A stretch of DNA of 64,000 nt. It comes from Paraspadella gotoi (taxonomy: Eukaryota > Chaetognatha). The stretch lies in assembly GCA_051294375.1 (NCBI GenBank), contig CM119265.1:11409818-11473817 (forward strand), read 5' to 3'. A model generated the notes under the pieces. That model was not told the origin of the DNA. It did not search any database and was given only the letters and a program-made list of their open reading frames with translations. Position numbers and translations under genes: made by a program. Shown here piece after piece: positions 33,664 to 45,999 of this stretch (position 1 is the stretch's first letter; each line of letters starts with the position of its first letter).

Positions 33664-33874
33664 CCGCAATCGAGTTCGGTGGGAGGACCAGTTCGCTCGG
33701 TGTGTCCCCGACTTCCTGTTGGAAGCGTTCGGCTATGAAGGAGGAAATTAAGACTGGCGTCAGCGTCTCCGGAGGGTCGTTGTCGCCGACTTCCGTGATG
33801 GGGGGCGGAGTCGAAGATCTCGGCTTCTTGGGGTCATCGTAATCGCCTTCGTCGTCGTCGCCTCGACGAACCAT
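33664..33874 (-). CDS. BAK/BAX-like BCL-2 effector, exon 1
   Basis: ATG at 33874, 70 codons plus one base, then donor G|GTAAGG at 33663. After an acidic start ('MVRRGDDDEGDYDD') and a Pro-rich linker comes 'TPVLISSFIAERFQQEVGD', which aligns with helix alpha-1 of BAX/BAK (helix then a Pro-rich loop). The phase-1 donor matches the phase-1 acceptor at 19445 on the same strand, in the correct order, giving one 263-residue protein across a 14.2-kb intron. The link is inferred from phase, strand and domain order; a transcript would prove it. A damaged second copy of this exon lies at about 42075-42215 in duplicate B. Confidence 0.75.
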
Positions 33875-34652
33875 AGTTTCGTTTGGTCTTTAGTTTCTTT
33901 TTGAAGGCAAGGAAAAGAGACCGAGTGGGCGTGGCTTAGTTCTTCCCCAATATATTCCGGTTACTTTCGCTTTGGCTTTAAATCTCGCGCATCGATACAA
34001 GAGAGCGAACTTATCCCATGGTTTTTTGTTCTGTTCGTTAGTTGATTTGTTTTTCCCGTATTTGTATAAAAGATTACGTAGAAGCGAAAGTTGAAAAACC
34101 GTTTCTTAAAGGGAGAAATTTGTCATCTCTCCCTGACAAAAACAAATACCGCCAATGAACTAAAAGAAGGCAACGAAGGCGAGGCGTTGATGAAACAATC
34201 TGTCAATCGTAAAACCAAAAACATATCTACGACTAAAGTCTAAAAATCATAAACGCAACCAAAGCGACAAGATAACGATCAACTCGCGATGATCTAATAA
34301 AATGTAATAACGAATTCCAACACCCAACGGGATTAATTGCTTGAAAAAACAAAAACAACAATAACAATCGCCTGACTAGGTCCGTCCGTTGGAAGCGTTA
34401 AAAAAAAGGCCCTCGTGGTGAAAAAAAAAATGGAATGTTTGGAATTTTGGGTGAGTTTTGCTTTTGCGAAAACAGAAAAGCGTGGACGGGGGCAAAGTGG
34501 GGCAAGAAATGGTCCACTACCGCTGTATACGCAACACAGTATTTCTAAATTATAAAGCGTTGTGAAAATTGACGACGCAAAGAAGCCATTTTATAAGCGT
34601 TTTATTATTTTAGCGCAGGTTTTGATTAAATCTTTCTCCGTCTCTCTTAGTC
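33875..34652 (-). promoter_or_regulatory. Probable 5' flank of the BAK-like gene
   Basis: Interval between the TTC17 stop and the BAK-like ATG (about 780 bp). It has CACGCC/CCCACGCC-type GC boxes near 33925-33935 but no clear TATA. Extent and start site are not visible from sequence. Confidence 0.3.
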
Positions 34653-35893
34653 TCACTTTCTTTTCTTCCCCTTTCCTCCTCGATTACTCTCATACTCCTC
34701 CTCCCCGCCTTCCCCTTCCTCCTTCTTTCCAGCCCCCTTCCTCTTCCGCCGCCGATTCTCTTCCATCTTTCTGCATTGCACCGTGACCAGCGCCACCTGG
34801 GCCGGGCGAAACTGCGGCTGGTAGAACAACGTAGACAAATAGAAGCGTTCGGCGGCGGTCCACTGGCGGCGGGCGGCGAGGGCGTTGGCCGTGGCGAAGT
34901 GCGCCATCACCGTGGTCGCATTGACGACGAGCGCGTGCGTAAGCGTGGTCACCGCGTCGTCGTGACGGCCCGCGCGGTGGAGGACGTTGCCGAGAGAGAT
35001 GAGAGCCACGTCGCTGACGTCCAATGCCCCGGGACCTGGGGATTGGAGACGTTTATAGATTGGACCAGATCAAACTCTGAATCTTTGATTCAAAAAGTTT
35101 TCGCAAAAAAACAAAACATATTTAATAACTGTCCAGACTCAATTTTATATAAATTTTCAGCTTCATACACCCAAATTTAATCATAAAAAAGGCGATCTAT
35201 AATTTCGAACGCCAACGACGACGACGACGCCACTTATGAGCAAAACCAAAGCAATATCGTCGCAAACACAAAGCAATTGCGACGATAAAAACGATTAAGT
35301 GGGATGGAAAAGAACCGTTCCATGCTCTCGCCTCTCGTGTTATCACATCGGTGAACAAGCATGATAAAATATCCAACCCTGCAACTAAAGCGCGTGAATA
35401 TTTCTTCACCTTCCGCGCCGCCTTGGATAAGCCATATAGGAATGCCATAGATCTAGGCTGCGGTGAAGACAAACGAACCATAGAAGAAGCAAAGAAAATT
35501 GCTCAGAGGTTCCACATGACCCAGGCAGAAGACGACGAAAAAGCGGACAAAGCCGCTTCACCCTTCCTCTTCTTTCCTCCTCCTCCTGCCCCTCAGTATA
35601 TTTTGTCTTGCGATACCTTCTCTAGTTTCTTTTCTTCGCGAAATATACGATTTTTTTCCTCCATTTCCTCACGCCTTCAATACCCATCAAGCTTCCTAAC
35701 CCGATCCGATGACGGAATGGGCGACGGCGCGTCTGAGGCACTCGACGGCTTCCCCCACGTTCCCAACGACGCGCCAGTAGAGCGACGCCAGGTTAAAGAC
35801 GACCCACGAGGTAGAATTGCGTTCCAGCGCCAGAGCGATGCGGGCCCCGATCTCCTCTTCTGGGAGCATATTGGGAAGAGTGCCCCCGAGAAG
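34653..35893 (-). CDS. TTC17: TTC17 orthologue, last two exons
   Basis: Exon 35701-35893 (acceptor 'TTTCCTCTTACAG', donor G|GTTAGG) and terminal exon 34653-35035 (acceptor 'CCCCAG', stop TGA at 34653), joined in phase 1 across a 665-nt intron. The first gives 'IGARIALALERNSTSWVVFN' and 'LASLYWRV..AVECLRRAV', the second 'DVALISLGNVLHRAG', 'AHFATANALAA' and 'FRPAQVALVTVQC'. These follow, block by block, the C-terminal tetratricopeptide repeats of vertebrate TTC17 and its end just after 'IQC'. Here a Lys/Glu-rich tail of about 35 residues is added. TTC17 is a TPR protein linked to actin organisation and primary-cilium formation. The upstream nine-tenths of the gene are not in the window. Confidence 0.82.
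35256..35286. repeat. ATCGTCGCAA hairpin
   Basis: Perfect 10-bp inverted repeat ATCGTCGCAA / TTGCGACGAT with an 11-nt loop. It recurs with flanking homology at 56361-56391 and, damaged, at 43658-43686. Flanks encode similar hydrophobic plus Arg-rich translations in the two places. Confidence 0.6.
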
Positions 35894-36104
35894 CTGTAAG
35901 AGGAAAGGAAAAAAGCAGAGTAACTTGTCCGGATCATTTTATTTAAAATTTAATTAAAATTTAAATAAGATTGAGTTCATCAATCTCATTTGCATATTGT
36001 CGTGACACTTTTTTCTTTTGGTACTTTACATTATCAAATAATTATGTTTGTTGAGGGTTCAGTTAAATATTCAGTTAAATATTTAATAATAACATCATCT
36101 GACT

Positions 36105-36215
36105 GGTTTAAGAGGAAGGGTCATTCAACTTAACAATGCGTAATCTTTGATGTATTAGACCTAATACATCGATAAATACATCGTAATTATCAGTAATCAC
36201 AGTCTTTTACACTGA
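36105..36215 (+). repeat. Interspersed repeat copy
   Basis: Reverse complement of 29165-29285 ('ATTACGCATTGTTATGCTGA' side), part of the large-TIR element family. Duplicate at 44545-44650. Confidence 0.5.
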
Positions 36216-36520
36216 TACTGTTTCTGATTTTGTCAACTGTTTTTGGTATTAATAAAAAAAAAATCTTAAAAGCATAAGGATTGTCGCAATCGCATAAGAA
36301 AACTCTGGATTGACGACAAATTTTGATACTAAAAAAAATCAAATTTCAGAAAAGAAAATTAATTTATAAACAGAAAAAAAAAAAATATAAAACAATAAAA
36401 TAACTTCTTTTAACGTCATCGCAAGCATCATCATCAAGCATCATCATCAAGCATCATCATCAGTGGCAGAAAGTGAAAAAACGAGACAAATGATTTGTTT
36501 AAAAGAGTAAAGAAAGAAAG

Positions 36521-36523
<3 letters not shown>

Positions 36524-36580
<57 letters not shown>
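36524..36580. repeat. (GA)n microsatellite
   Basis: About 28 uninterrupted GA units. The corresponding tract in duplicate B (45015-45080) is shorter and interrupted. Confidence 0.95.
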
Positions 36581-36584
<4 letters not shown>

Positions 36585-36834
36585 AATGACCTTGGTAGGA
36601 ATAGGCAGTAGTCATTAAAAAACACCATCAGTGAATTTTGACCAAAGACCCAAAAAAATTGGGTAGCCCCCCCCTGCCTTTTGTCAGTTCAGTTCATGGA
36701 AGACGGGGTTCCAAGCGTCGGTTTTTACGTAGGCCCCCCAGTCCTCGTTGAGTCCCTCTCCTGGGCCGCTGCTGTGCCGTCTGATTTCCAAAGCTTCACG
36801 AATTTTAGTATCATGAATAAGTTTTTTTTGGTTT

Positions 36835-37607
36835 TTTCCGGACATTGTCTTGATAGATATGTCGCTCCGCGCTTTAAAAAAAATCCGAAAGAACGAAGCG
36901 GTTTCTGATAATTTTGGTTCCTAGCAATTTTTGCACCAGTAGCGCAGTAAATATTACAAAACCATGGATAATTTCTGAAACTGCAGTGTTTGGGCTATCC
37001 AACGCCGCCGGAACAAAGAAAATCCATAAAGGTCTTGCCTAAAAAATACTAAAAATAAACACGGCGCTTAGTCTGAATTCATTTTAAATTTTTTTTATTT
37101 TGCGGTATTTGCTGTATAAGTCAAATAAATATACAGCGGTCATGCACTGATTCCAATTCTGTTGGGTTTAGCCTAACTTTCAAGCAAAAAACGAAAAAAA
37201 TTAAATTGACATACGTAAGGAAATAATAGCAATTAATCCAATTTTTTTTTCTCAAAATTTGTTGTCATTTTTGTTTCTTACTGTTTTTGCCCAAACAATG
37301 CCTTTAAAATTATAAAAATAAGGATTAGCTAATGAAACTACAATGTCTTAGGTACATATTCTTTGCCGGAACAAAGAAAATTCATTGATATCATAGTATC
37401 AATATGGAGCTAGAAATAACTTATTTTCTTTGCAATTTACCCCTTTATTGATAAAAGCCTTGTATTATAATAAAAAAATAAAAAACAATTTTAATTTGCA
37501 CCTGAAAGTGACAAAAATTAAAAAATCTGATAGTATAGTCTTTTAGCCCTATGTCAGTAGTTTTTAAATCAGCCGGAACAAAGTTTTGAACTCCTAAATT
37601 TTCATTT
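36835..37607. repeat. Interspersed repeat of unknown class, copy 1
   Basis: 'ATATGTCGCTCC', 'GCGCAGTAAATATTACAAAA', 'GGAACAAAGAAAATCCATAA' and later landmarks recur in order at 46000-46830 and 50828-51640. No coding content. Three copies allow comparison of the insertion at 37608. Confidence 0.75.
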
Positions 37608-38250
37608 TCATTTACTTTTGACTAAGTTTGAGTTGAGGGACTGATCAGTTGTGAAAAGAATGAAATGGTCAATTGGTTGAGAGAGAGAGAGAGTTAAAGC
37701 CTTTCATTTGCATAAACCAAGGGGGGCCAGCTCTTTTGAGCTCTATCTTAATTCCTTAATTTTTTACTTTAACAGTCACTTATCTATCCTCACAAAATGT
37801 ATCATTTCACATTTAAAACTTTTTCCTTTCATTACTATCTATTATTACGTAATAGAATAATTGTTTAAACTCACCATTAGTTTAACCCTATTCCTTGTTG
37901 ACATTACATAATGTATTATTTTGTCTCTCCCTGTTTCTCTCTCTCTCTCCCTTATCTCCTTCTGTCTTCTCTATCTCTCTTACCAATTGACCATTCACTT
38001 CTTTTCACAACTGATCTGTCCTCAACTCAAACCTTGTACTCATTCTTTAAACCACTATCTCTGTGTTGGAAACTTTTAGCCCTCTCTCTCTCTTTCTCTC
38101 ACTCTCTCTCTCTCTTCTTTTACTCAAATTTGTTAATGCATCATTACCGCTGATGAAGACTCAAAATGAAGAGTCGAAACATGTCCGTATATTAATAAAC
38201 AAAATCGTTGACGAAAATATTTCCAAACTTTGTTAAAGGTTCCTATATGA
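37608..38250 (+). mobile_element. Penelope-like tail insertion with inverted 5' arm (copy 4)
   Basis: 37627-37678 is the reverse complement of 37982-38033 (shared 'CAATTGACCATT' and 'CTCAACTCAAAC' ends), so the insertion begins with an inverted piece of its own tail. Then comes GGGGGGCCAGCTC at 37721, CT tracts, the hammerhead and 'CAAACTTTGTT'. The same host repeat at 51600-51660 lacks the insertion. No coding sequence. Confidence 0.75.
38150..38185 (+). ncRNA. Hammerhead ribozyme of copy 4
   Basis: CTGATGA 38150-38156, stem II GACTC/GAGTC with loop AAAATGAA, GAAA 38176-38179, 'CATGTC' to 38185. Core intact. Confidence 0.85.
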
Positions 38251-38293
38251 ATATTTTAAATCTTTTTGTTTTCAACAAAATGATAATTCATTA

Positions 38294-38318
38294 NNNNNNN
38301 NNNNNNNNNNNNNNNNNN
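38294..38318. other. Assembly gap, 25 N
   Basis: 25 N separates the clean copy A from sequence leading into the noisy copy B, pointing to a gap-filling step. Confidence 0.99.
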
Positions 38319-38869
38319 ATAATTAAAAACGTGTTAATTGAGTTTTGTAATACATAAAAACATTAAAACAAATACCAAAATAATTAGAAATACCCTAAAA
38401 ATGAGAATTTTAAAGATACTTGATGATTAGAAGCCCATTATATGAAATTCAACTCCCTATGATATCACACTTTCAGAACCATGATTGGCAAAAAATCACA
38501 TGACTCCGCGAGGAGCCAAAGCTAACGAAAAAAATCTAGACAGTGAAAACGGAGCCAATTTGCCCGCCAAGGCTTTTCAAAAAAGATAATAGAGGATATT
38601 TGTTGTTTGAATAAATAAAATCGAATAAAGACAAAAGTACATATTAGAGTAATCTCGATCACTGGACTTAATCAATCCTTAAGTTGACATTCGAGAATAG
38701 TATATTCAGCAAGCTGAATATAAATTAATAATTAATCTATTAATAAATTAATTAATTAATTAATCTATTATTAATTAATTAATCTATTTAAAATTAATAA
38801 TTAATTATCAATAATTAAATTAATTATCTAGGTCAGACTCCGACATTGTTTGCTAAACTTGTTAATGTC
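38319..38869. other. No gene seen; AATT-rich
   Basis: 38715-38825 is dense TTAATTAA microsatellite-like DNA. No ORF. Confidence 0.5.
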
Positions 38870-41800
38870 ACGAGTTTTCTTGAAGGGAATTTTCACAGTT
38901 TTTTTGCTGAGGGTTTGCACGGAAAACTTAATCCAGGGGAGTAGGCGTGTCGAGTCGCAAGAGGGCGTCAACTTGTTGGGTATTGAAAGGAGTGAAGAAA
39001 TAAGAGGGAAAAACTAATCGGGGTGGTAAACCTTTTCGCAGAAAGATGTAGAAACGAGAAGTTAATCGTTACGCACCAGGGCTTGCTAAGACATCAATAT
39101 AACACTGATGGTGTTGTGTTGCACGACGGAGGAAAGAAGGGACGCGAAGAAGAGATATTTGGACGGCAGAGCTATTAAATACTTGCTCATACTGTATTAA
39201 AGCTCAAATCAGTAAGCACGATTATTTTCTGTTTTAATTATTGACTTTTCGCTCTTTGAATTATATATATTGTTGTTAAAATTCTAGGTAAGAAGTTAAA
39301 CACGGTATATATTCAGGATAGTTAGAACGTTGCCGACTCTAATAACATAGTGGCTCGTTTATCTTGGCGCACTGTTAGGGATTTTCCAGATTCACATTGG
39401 ATGAAACAACACGGATCTTCAGTTAATAGATGGGTAACAAACGGCTAAACGTTGATATTCGGAAGCTATCAATGTATATCAACGGGAAGCTTTGGAAAAT
39501 GATTTAGAAGAAAGCATGTTCAACGTAAGCACGCCTAAAGCGACATATGCAATAAATTTGGTGAATTGAGAAAAGGCATTTTGATTATGCAATCTGAGAT
39601 AAACATTTGTTCCACACCCATTATAAGTAATCATTGACTTTGAGGATACATTTCTGAGTATAACTTGCGTCCAGTTTTATGATATATAGATATTTGAGAG
39701 GTTAAAAGCTTTAATAAATATGATAATCTCAATTTTTAGGGATACCAATGATAATGAAAATTTTAACAAATTGTCTGTCTATATATTACATATTCTTATT
39801 TTTATAATCAGTAATAAAGATTCCATAAATAAAAAATATCAGTATGGAAGTTGAGGCCTTTTACGTAGTTGACCTGCACTTCAGATAGGTGTGCTTTATG
39901 TGGTTGATATTATAATTAAACGATTACTAAATATGGAGAGGGTAGGAATGCCATCAAATGCGGGTGTAAGAGTCGAAATACCTATTTTCAAGTAATTCTT
40001 ATAAAGCCAGGAGCCTCAGCTTTCCCTTGAATTAGTATATTCCGCATTTTTCAGCCTATTGGTCTGAGTGAATTGAATGACCCTTTTTCTTAATAGCTTT
40101 TACTTTTGGAAAAATGATAAAAAAGTTTTTACGACCACAAAATTAAATGAATATTAATTGGTTTCTGGTCATTTTACCGCATTCTAACGCCCAACTGTAT
40201 AAAAAAGGCTGGATAAATCTTTAAAAACCACTTAACCGAATAGCTTTGTACTAGAAAAAAGTCAGAAATGTATCTTTACGTACATCATGATAATGCATAT
40301 TAACGTGTTTTACCTCAATTTTCACGACCATTTTTACGCGCAGCAATTCTTTTCCAAATTTAAATATAAACATAAATATATAATAAATATACATAGATAA
40401 ATATCTAACATATAGAAATATTATAATTAAATAGACCTTTTTTTGATTTGGCCATTCATAAAAATCATTATTACGCCACACATTAATAATTCGGAAGTTG
40501 TTTCAAAAAGGTATAACACGTTTTGTTGCTGTATTGGTGTAAATTTACACTGCTCCTATCTCGGTTGCACACTCGGGCACAAACACTTATTTCTAACGAT
40601 AAAAAAATAGAATCAATATCTGAATACCTATATAACTACTATAGTAATTTTTCACATAAATTTATGGTTCTTTGAATATAAAACCTTTGGACTACAGCAG
40701 TAAAGGAGGTTCAGTATTTTAACGTTTTATCTTTTACAAAAATTGACGGGTTTATAATCAGTATGGAGGGGTAAATTTCAACTATTATGAATAAAACGTC
40801 ATAACTGGAAAAATGTACGATTTAAAGGTTACACATTCGTTAGAGTGACTAAGATTATATTAGAGGTTTTTAAGATACCATCGTATATTGAAAGAAAAAT
40901 CTTAGTATTTTTTTTAAAATTTTTGCTGCAAAAATATAAAAGTGGGTGGTATTTTAAACAGAGTAGATTTTTGTGTAGAATCAATATTGTACTATTATTT
41001 GTTTATTGGTATCGAGGAAAACAAGAAAAATTTATTCTGTTTTAAAATTAATAAAATATATCACATAGCAAATATATCTCTGCATCATTTATATCATTGG
41101 GGCCCTGGTAGAGAAGAATATTTATTTGAAAATAACCTCTGGTTTTTTTTTTCTAGTAACCTTTATGTCTCTTTAATGTCAATATAAAACATCAATAAAT
41201 TTTTTTATTATTTTTAGTTTAAATTAAAAAACTAAGTTTAACCCCAGTCTAACATACTTGCTATAAAATGCCGTACATATGTATAGTAATATAGTGGCTT
41301 CCTTATTCAAAATAAGAAACACAATTAAAAAGCACAGATAAGATGCGGGAAAAGCGTTCAAACAAAAAGATTCTGACTTACTGTTATATAAACTTTATAC
41401 ATAAAAGGATAGCAGTACAAAACCCATTTAATCGCCTTTTCAATGCTTAATCTCAGTGCGGCTATTTAAGTCACCAAAGGGATAATTTTCTCCTTTTAAT
41501 TAGATCAGATGATTTATATATTTTCATGAGCTTTAGGCCTATGTCACTCTCCTAATCAATTTATTTGAGAGAAATTCTAGGGTTTTCATAACCTGTTCCG
41601 GCCTAACACCACATAGTTGGGAAAAAAAGACACCGAAGGTTAACATTGAGAGCAGCTATTCTCATATAACAGGACTAACAGTGGAATAACGGATCATGAC
41701 ACCGCAATTAACCCATAATCTTCAATAACCCGATAAATATCTCCTTCTAAAAACCACTGCATGCAAAATCTTCGATGAAAAACGGATAATTCTCTCTCGG

Positions 41801-42074
41801 GGAGGTGTGTGGCTTTTACTACCCGCCGACTGCGTGTATAAGAGTTTATTTTCCCGCAACTTTCCTCGGGCTCGGCCAATGAGCTCTCTCGCAGGGTTGA
41901 AATATTGTTTGCCTTTGTGTTGCTGGATTCCCCACCGAATGAGAACGGAACGTCTTTCCATCCTGTGAGCAGGAAAAATTTACTAGTGTATATTTTAAAG
42001 ACAGTTGTCCGATTCTGGACTCACAAAAGAGCGACGCTATGTAATAAGGTATTGATATTGAAGAAAATACCTCT

Positions 42075-42215
42075 AATGACTGGTTCGTTCAGCGTCTCCG
42101 AGGGTCGCTTGTCGCCGACTCCGTGATTGGAGGGGCGGAGATCGAAGATCTCGGCTTATTGGGTACATTTCGTAATCGCCTTCGTCGTCCGTCGCCTCAG
42201 ACGAACCATAGTTTT
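42075..42215 (-). pseudogene. Noisy copy of BAK-like exon 1
   Basis: 'GTCTCCGAGGGTCG', 'GATCTCGGCTT' and 'GACGAACCATAGTTTTCGTT' follow the order of 33760-33880 with indels. Only the 5' half of the exon is recognisable. Confidence 0.6.
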
Positions 42216-43002
42216 CGTTTGGTCTTTAGTTTTTTTTGAAGCAAGGAAAAGAGACCGAGTGGGCGTGGCTTAGTTTCTTCCCGCAATATATCCGGTTACT
42301 TTCGCTTTGGCTTTAAATCTGCGCGCATCGATACAAGAGAGTCGAAAACTTTATCCATGGTTTTTTGTTCTGTTCGTTAGTTGATTTTGTTTTTCAGTAT
42401 TTGTATAAAGATTACGTAGAAGCGAAAGTTGAAAAACCGTTTCTTAAAGGAGAAAATTTGTCATCTCTCGCCTGACAAAAAACAAATTACGCGCCAATGA
42501 ACTAAAAGAAGGCAAACGAAGGCGAGGCGTTTGATGTAAACAATGCTGTCAATCGTAAAACCAAAAAACATATCTACGACTTAAAGTCATAATTCATAAA
42601 ACGCAACCAAAGGCGACAAGAAATAACGATCAACTCGCGATGATCTAATAAATGTATAACGGAATTCCAACCCCAACGGGAATTAATTGCTTGAAAAAAC
42701 AAAAACACAATAAACAATCGCATGACTAGGTCCGTCCTTTGGAAGCGTTAAAAAAAGGCCCTCGTGGTGAAAAAAAAAATGGAATGTTTGGATTTGGGTG
42801 AGTTATTGCTTTTTGCGAAACAGAAAAGCGTGGACGGGGGGCAAAGTGGGGCAAGAAATGGTCCACTACCGGCTGTATACGCAACAACAGTATTTCTAAT
42901 TATAAAGCGTTGTGAAAATTTGACGACGCAAAAGAAGCCATTTTATAAGCGTTTTTTTATTTAGCCGCAGGTTTTGAATTAAATCTTTCCTCCGTCCTCT
43001 AG

Positions 43003-43419
43003 TCTCACTTTCTTTTCTTCGCCCTTTCCCTCCTCGATTACTCTCGATACTCCATCCTCCCCGCCTTCCCCTTCCTCCTTCCTTTCCAGCCCCTTCCTCT
43101 TCGCGCCGACGATTCTCTTCCATCTTTCTGCATTGGCATCGCGTGACCTGAGCGCCAACCTGGGCCGGGGTCGAAACTGCGGCTGGTAGAACACGTAGAC
43201 CATAGAAGCGTTCGGCGGCGGTCCAACTGGCGGCGGTGCAGGCGAGGGCGGTTGGGCCGTGGCGAAGTGGCGCCATCACCGTCGGTGCGCATTGACGACG
43301 AGGCGCGTGCGTAAAGGCTTGTGGTCACCTGCGTCGTCGTGACGGGCCCGCGCGTGGAAGGACGTTGCTCGAGAATGAGATGAGAGCCACGTCGCTGACG
43401 TCCAAATGCCCCGGGACCT
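43003..43419 (-). pseudogene. Noisy copy of the TTC17 terminal exon
   Basis: Aligns to 34653-35035 with many one-base insertions. The protein appears only as fragments in several frames. Confidence 0.7.
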
Positions 43420-44116
43420 GGGGATTGGAGACGTTTATAGATTGGACCAGATCAAAACTCTGAATCTTTTGAATTCAAAAAGTTTTGCGCAAAAAAACAA
43501 AACATATTTAATAACTGTCCGGGCAGACTCAATTTTATATAAATTTTTCAGAACTCATACACGCCAAATTTTTATCAATAAAAAAGGCGAATCTATAATT
43601 TCAGAACGCCAACGACGACGCGACGCCACTTTATGAGGCATGAAACAAAGCAATATCGTCGCAAACACAAAAGCAATTGGACGATAAAAAACGAATTAAG
43701 TGGATGGAAAAAGAACCGTTTCGCATGCTCTCGCCTCTCGTGTTATCACATCGGTGAACAAGCGATGATAAAATATCCAACCGCTGCAAGCTAAAGCGCG
43801 TGAATATTTCTTCACCTTCCAGCGCCGCCTTGGATAAGCCATATAGGAATGCCATAGATCTAGTTGGCTGCGGTTGAAGACTAACGAACCTAGAAGAAGC
43901 AAAAGAAAATTGCTCAGAGGTTGCCACATGACCCAGGCAGAAAGACGACGAAAAAGGCGTACAAGCCGCTTCACCCTTCTCTTGCTTTCTCCTCCTCTGC
44001 CCCTCAGTATATTTTGGTCTTTGGCGATAGACCTTCTCTAGTTTTTTTCTTTGCGCGAAATATATAGATTTTTTTTCCTCCATTTCCCTCACGCCTTCAT
44101 ACCAATCAAAGCTTCC

Positions 44117-44321
44117 CTAACCCGGAATCGATGCGGATGGGGCAGACGGCGTCTGTCTGAGGCACTGCGACGGCTTCCCCCCACGTTCAAAAGAACGCGC
44201 TCTAGTAGAGCGACGCCAGTTAAAGACGACCCACGAGGTAAATTGGCTTCCAGCGCCAGAGCGATGCGGCCCCGATCTCCTGCTTCTGGGAGCAATTTTG
44301 GGAAAGAGTGCCCCCGAGAAC
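44117..44321 (-). pseudogene. Noisy copy of the TTC17 penultimate exon
   Basis: Aligns to 35701-35893. The frame is broken and the acceptor altered (TTACAAG for TTACAG). Confidence 0.7.
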
Positions 44322-45261
44322 TTGTAAGAGGTAAAGGAAAAAAGCAGAGTAACTTGTCCGGATCATTTTATTTAAAATTTAATTAAAATTTAAATAAGAT
44401 TGAGTTCCATCATCTCATTTGCATAATTGTAGTGGGAACACTTTTTCTTTTGGTACTTTACATTAATCAAATAATTATGTTTGTTGAGGGTTCAGTTAAA
44501 TATTCAGTTTAAATATTTATAAATAACATCATCTGCTGGTTTAAGAGGAAGGGTCATTCAACTTAACATAATGCGTAATCTTTTGATGTATTATGGACCT
44601 AATACAATCGATAAATACATGCGTAAATTATCAGTATCACAGTCTTTTACACTGATACTGTTTCTGATTTTGTCAACTGAATTTTTGGTATTAATAAAAA
44701 AAAGAATCTTAAAAGCATAAGGATTGTCGCAAATCGGCATAAGAAAACTCTGGAGTTGACAAATTTTGATCACTAAAAAAAATCAAATTTCCTAGAAAAA
44801 GAAATTATTATTTATAATACAGAAAAAAAAAAAAAATTTAAAACATAAAATAACTTCTTTTAACGTCATCGCAAGCATCATTCATCAGCATATCATCAAG
44901 CAATCATCATCAGTGGCTTAGAAAGTGAAAAAACGAAGAACAAATGATTTGTTTAATTAATAGAAACGATAAAAAAAGGACAAAAATAAAAAAGAGTAAG
45001 ATAAGAAAAAGGGAAGAGAGAGATGAGAGAGAGAGAGGAGAGAGAGAGAGTAAGAAGAGAGAGAGAAGAGTAGAGAAAGAAATGACCTTGGTAGGAATTA
45101 GGCCCAGTAAAAAGTCATTTAAAAACACCAATCAGTTGAATTTTGACAGCAAAGACCCAAAAAATTGGTATCCCCCCTGCCTTTTTGTCAGTTCCATTTC
45201 ATGGAAGACGGGGTTACAGCGTCGGTTTAAGCGTAGGCCCCCCCAGTCCTGCGTTGAGTAC

Positions 45262-45915
45262 CGTCTCGCTGTGTAGCGGTAGCCGACCAAATTCAAATTT
45301 AATGGAACTAAGCCATTAAACTAATACGTCATTATTGGTATTAATTATTGTGTTTAAAATAATTTTTTTCAAAAAAATGTTCTGAATCTGAGTAATTCGC
45401 TAATTAATATTATTTATATTTTGCTATATAATGTTAATTTTTTTGGATATTTTAAGTTTTTTTTTAATTGATTCTGATAGAGCTTAAAAAGTTAAGCAAA
45501 AATATAATTAACTTTGTTAAAAAATATTTGAATGTTTTATTACTAAATAATTGTAAAAACTGCTAAAATCATCGTATGATGATGATGATGGTTGAATGAT
45601 TTTTTAAAGGTTAAATTTCTCAATTTTACCCACTTATCATCAAAATATTTGAAAAAAAGAATTATTATATTCTTTGTGTAGATAACTTTCATAAGCTATT
45701 TGAATCTGGGCTTTTAAAAAAATAAAAATCAAAAAAAAATTTTTTTGACTATATCCTTATCTATAAATAAATATTAAAAAAATTAATTACTAAAATTGCT
45801 TCTTGCCATTTTAGAAAATTTTGCCTCCATTGAAAGTTTTCTTTCAGAATGTATGAGTTTCATTTGGAAAGGTTCCCGAAATCAAACTTCTGACTCCACC
45901 CCATTACGAAGGTTT
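45262..45915. mobile_element. ~650-bp insertion present only in duplicate B
   Basis: Copy A reads straight through 'CTCTCCTGGGCCGCTGCTG' (36758-36776). Copy B has about 650 bp of AT-rich DNA between 'CCGTCTCGCT' and 'CTGGCCGCCGGTGCTG'. No ORF and no clear inverted ends. Its presence suggests that B is a real second allele or paralogue, not merely a misread of A. Confidence 0.5.
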
Positions 45916-45999
45916 GGCTCTACTCCTGGCCGCCGGTGCTGTGCCGTCCTGATTATCCAAAGCTTCCGATTTTAGTAATCATGAATAAGTTTTTTTTGG

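Larger units (their letters stand above)
31700..38293. repeat. Duplicated region, clean copy (A)
   Basis: Collinear with 38870-47560. Starts at 'GAGGGAATTTTCACAG' and includes BAK-like exon 1, the TTC17 exons, the ATCGTCGCAA hairpin, GA tract, an interspersed repeat and a Penelope-like insertion. Ends at the 25-N gap. Confidence 0.85.

Noticed and set aside
35351-35899. 182-codon plus-strand ORF
   Set aside because: Antisense to the TTC17 exon and its intron. The minus strand has the family match and correct splice sites.
43003-44321. Second TTC17 gene copy
   Set aside because: Every difference from the first copy is a short indel scattered evenly, including splice sites, which suggests unpolished sequence rather than gene evolution.
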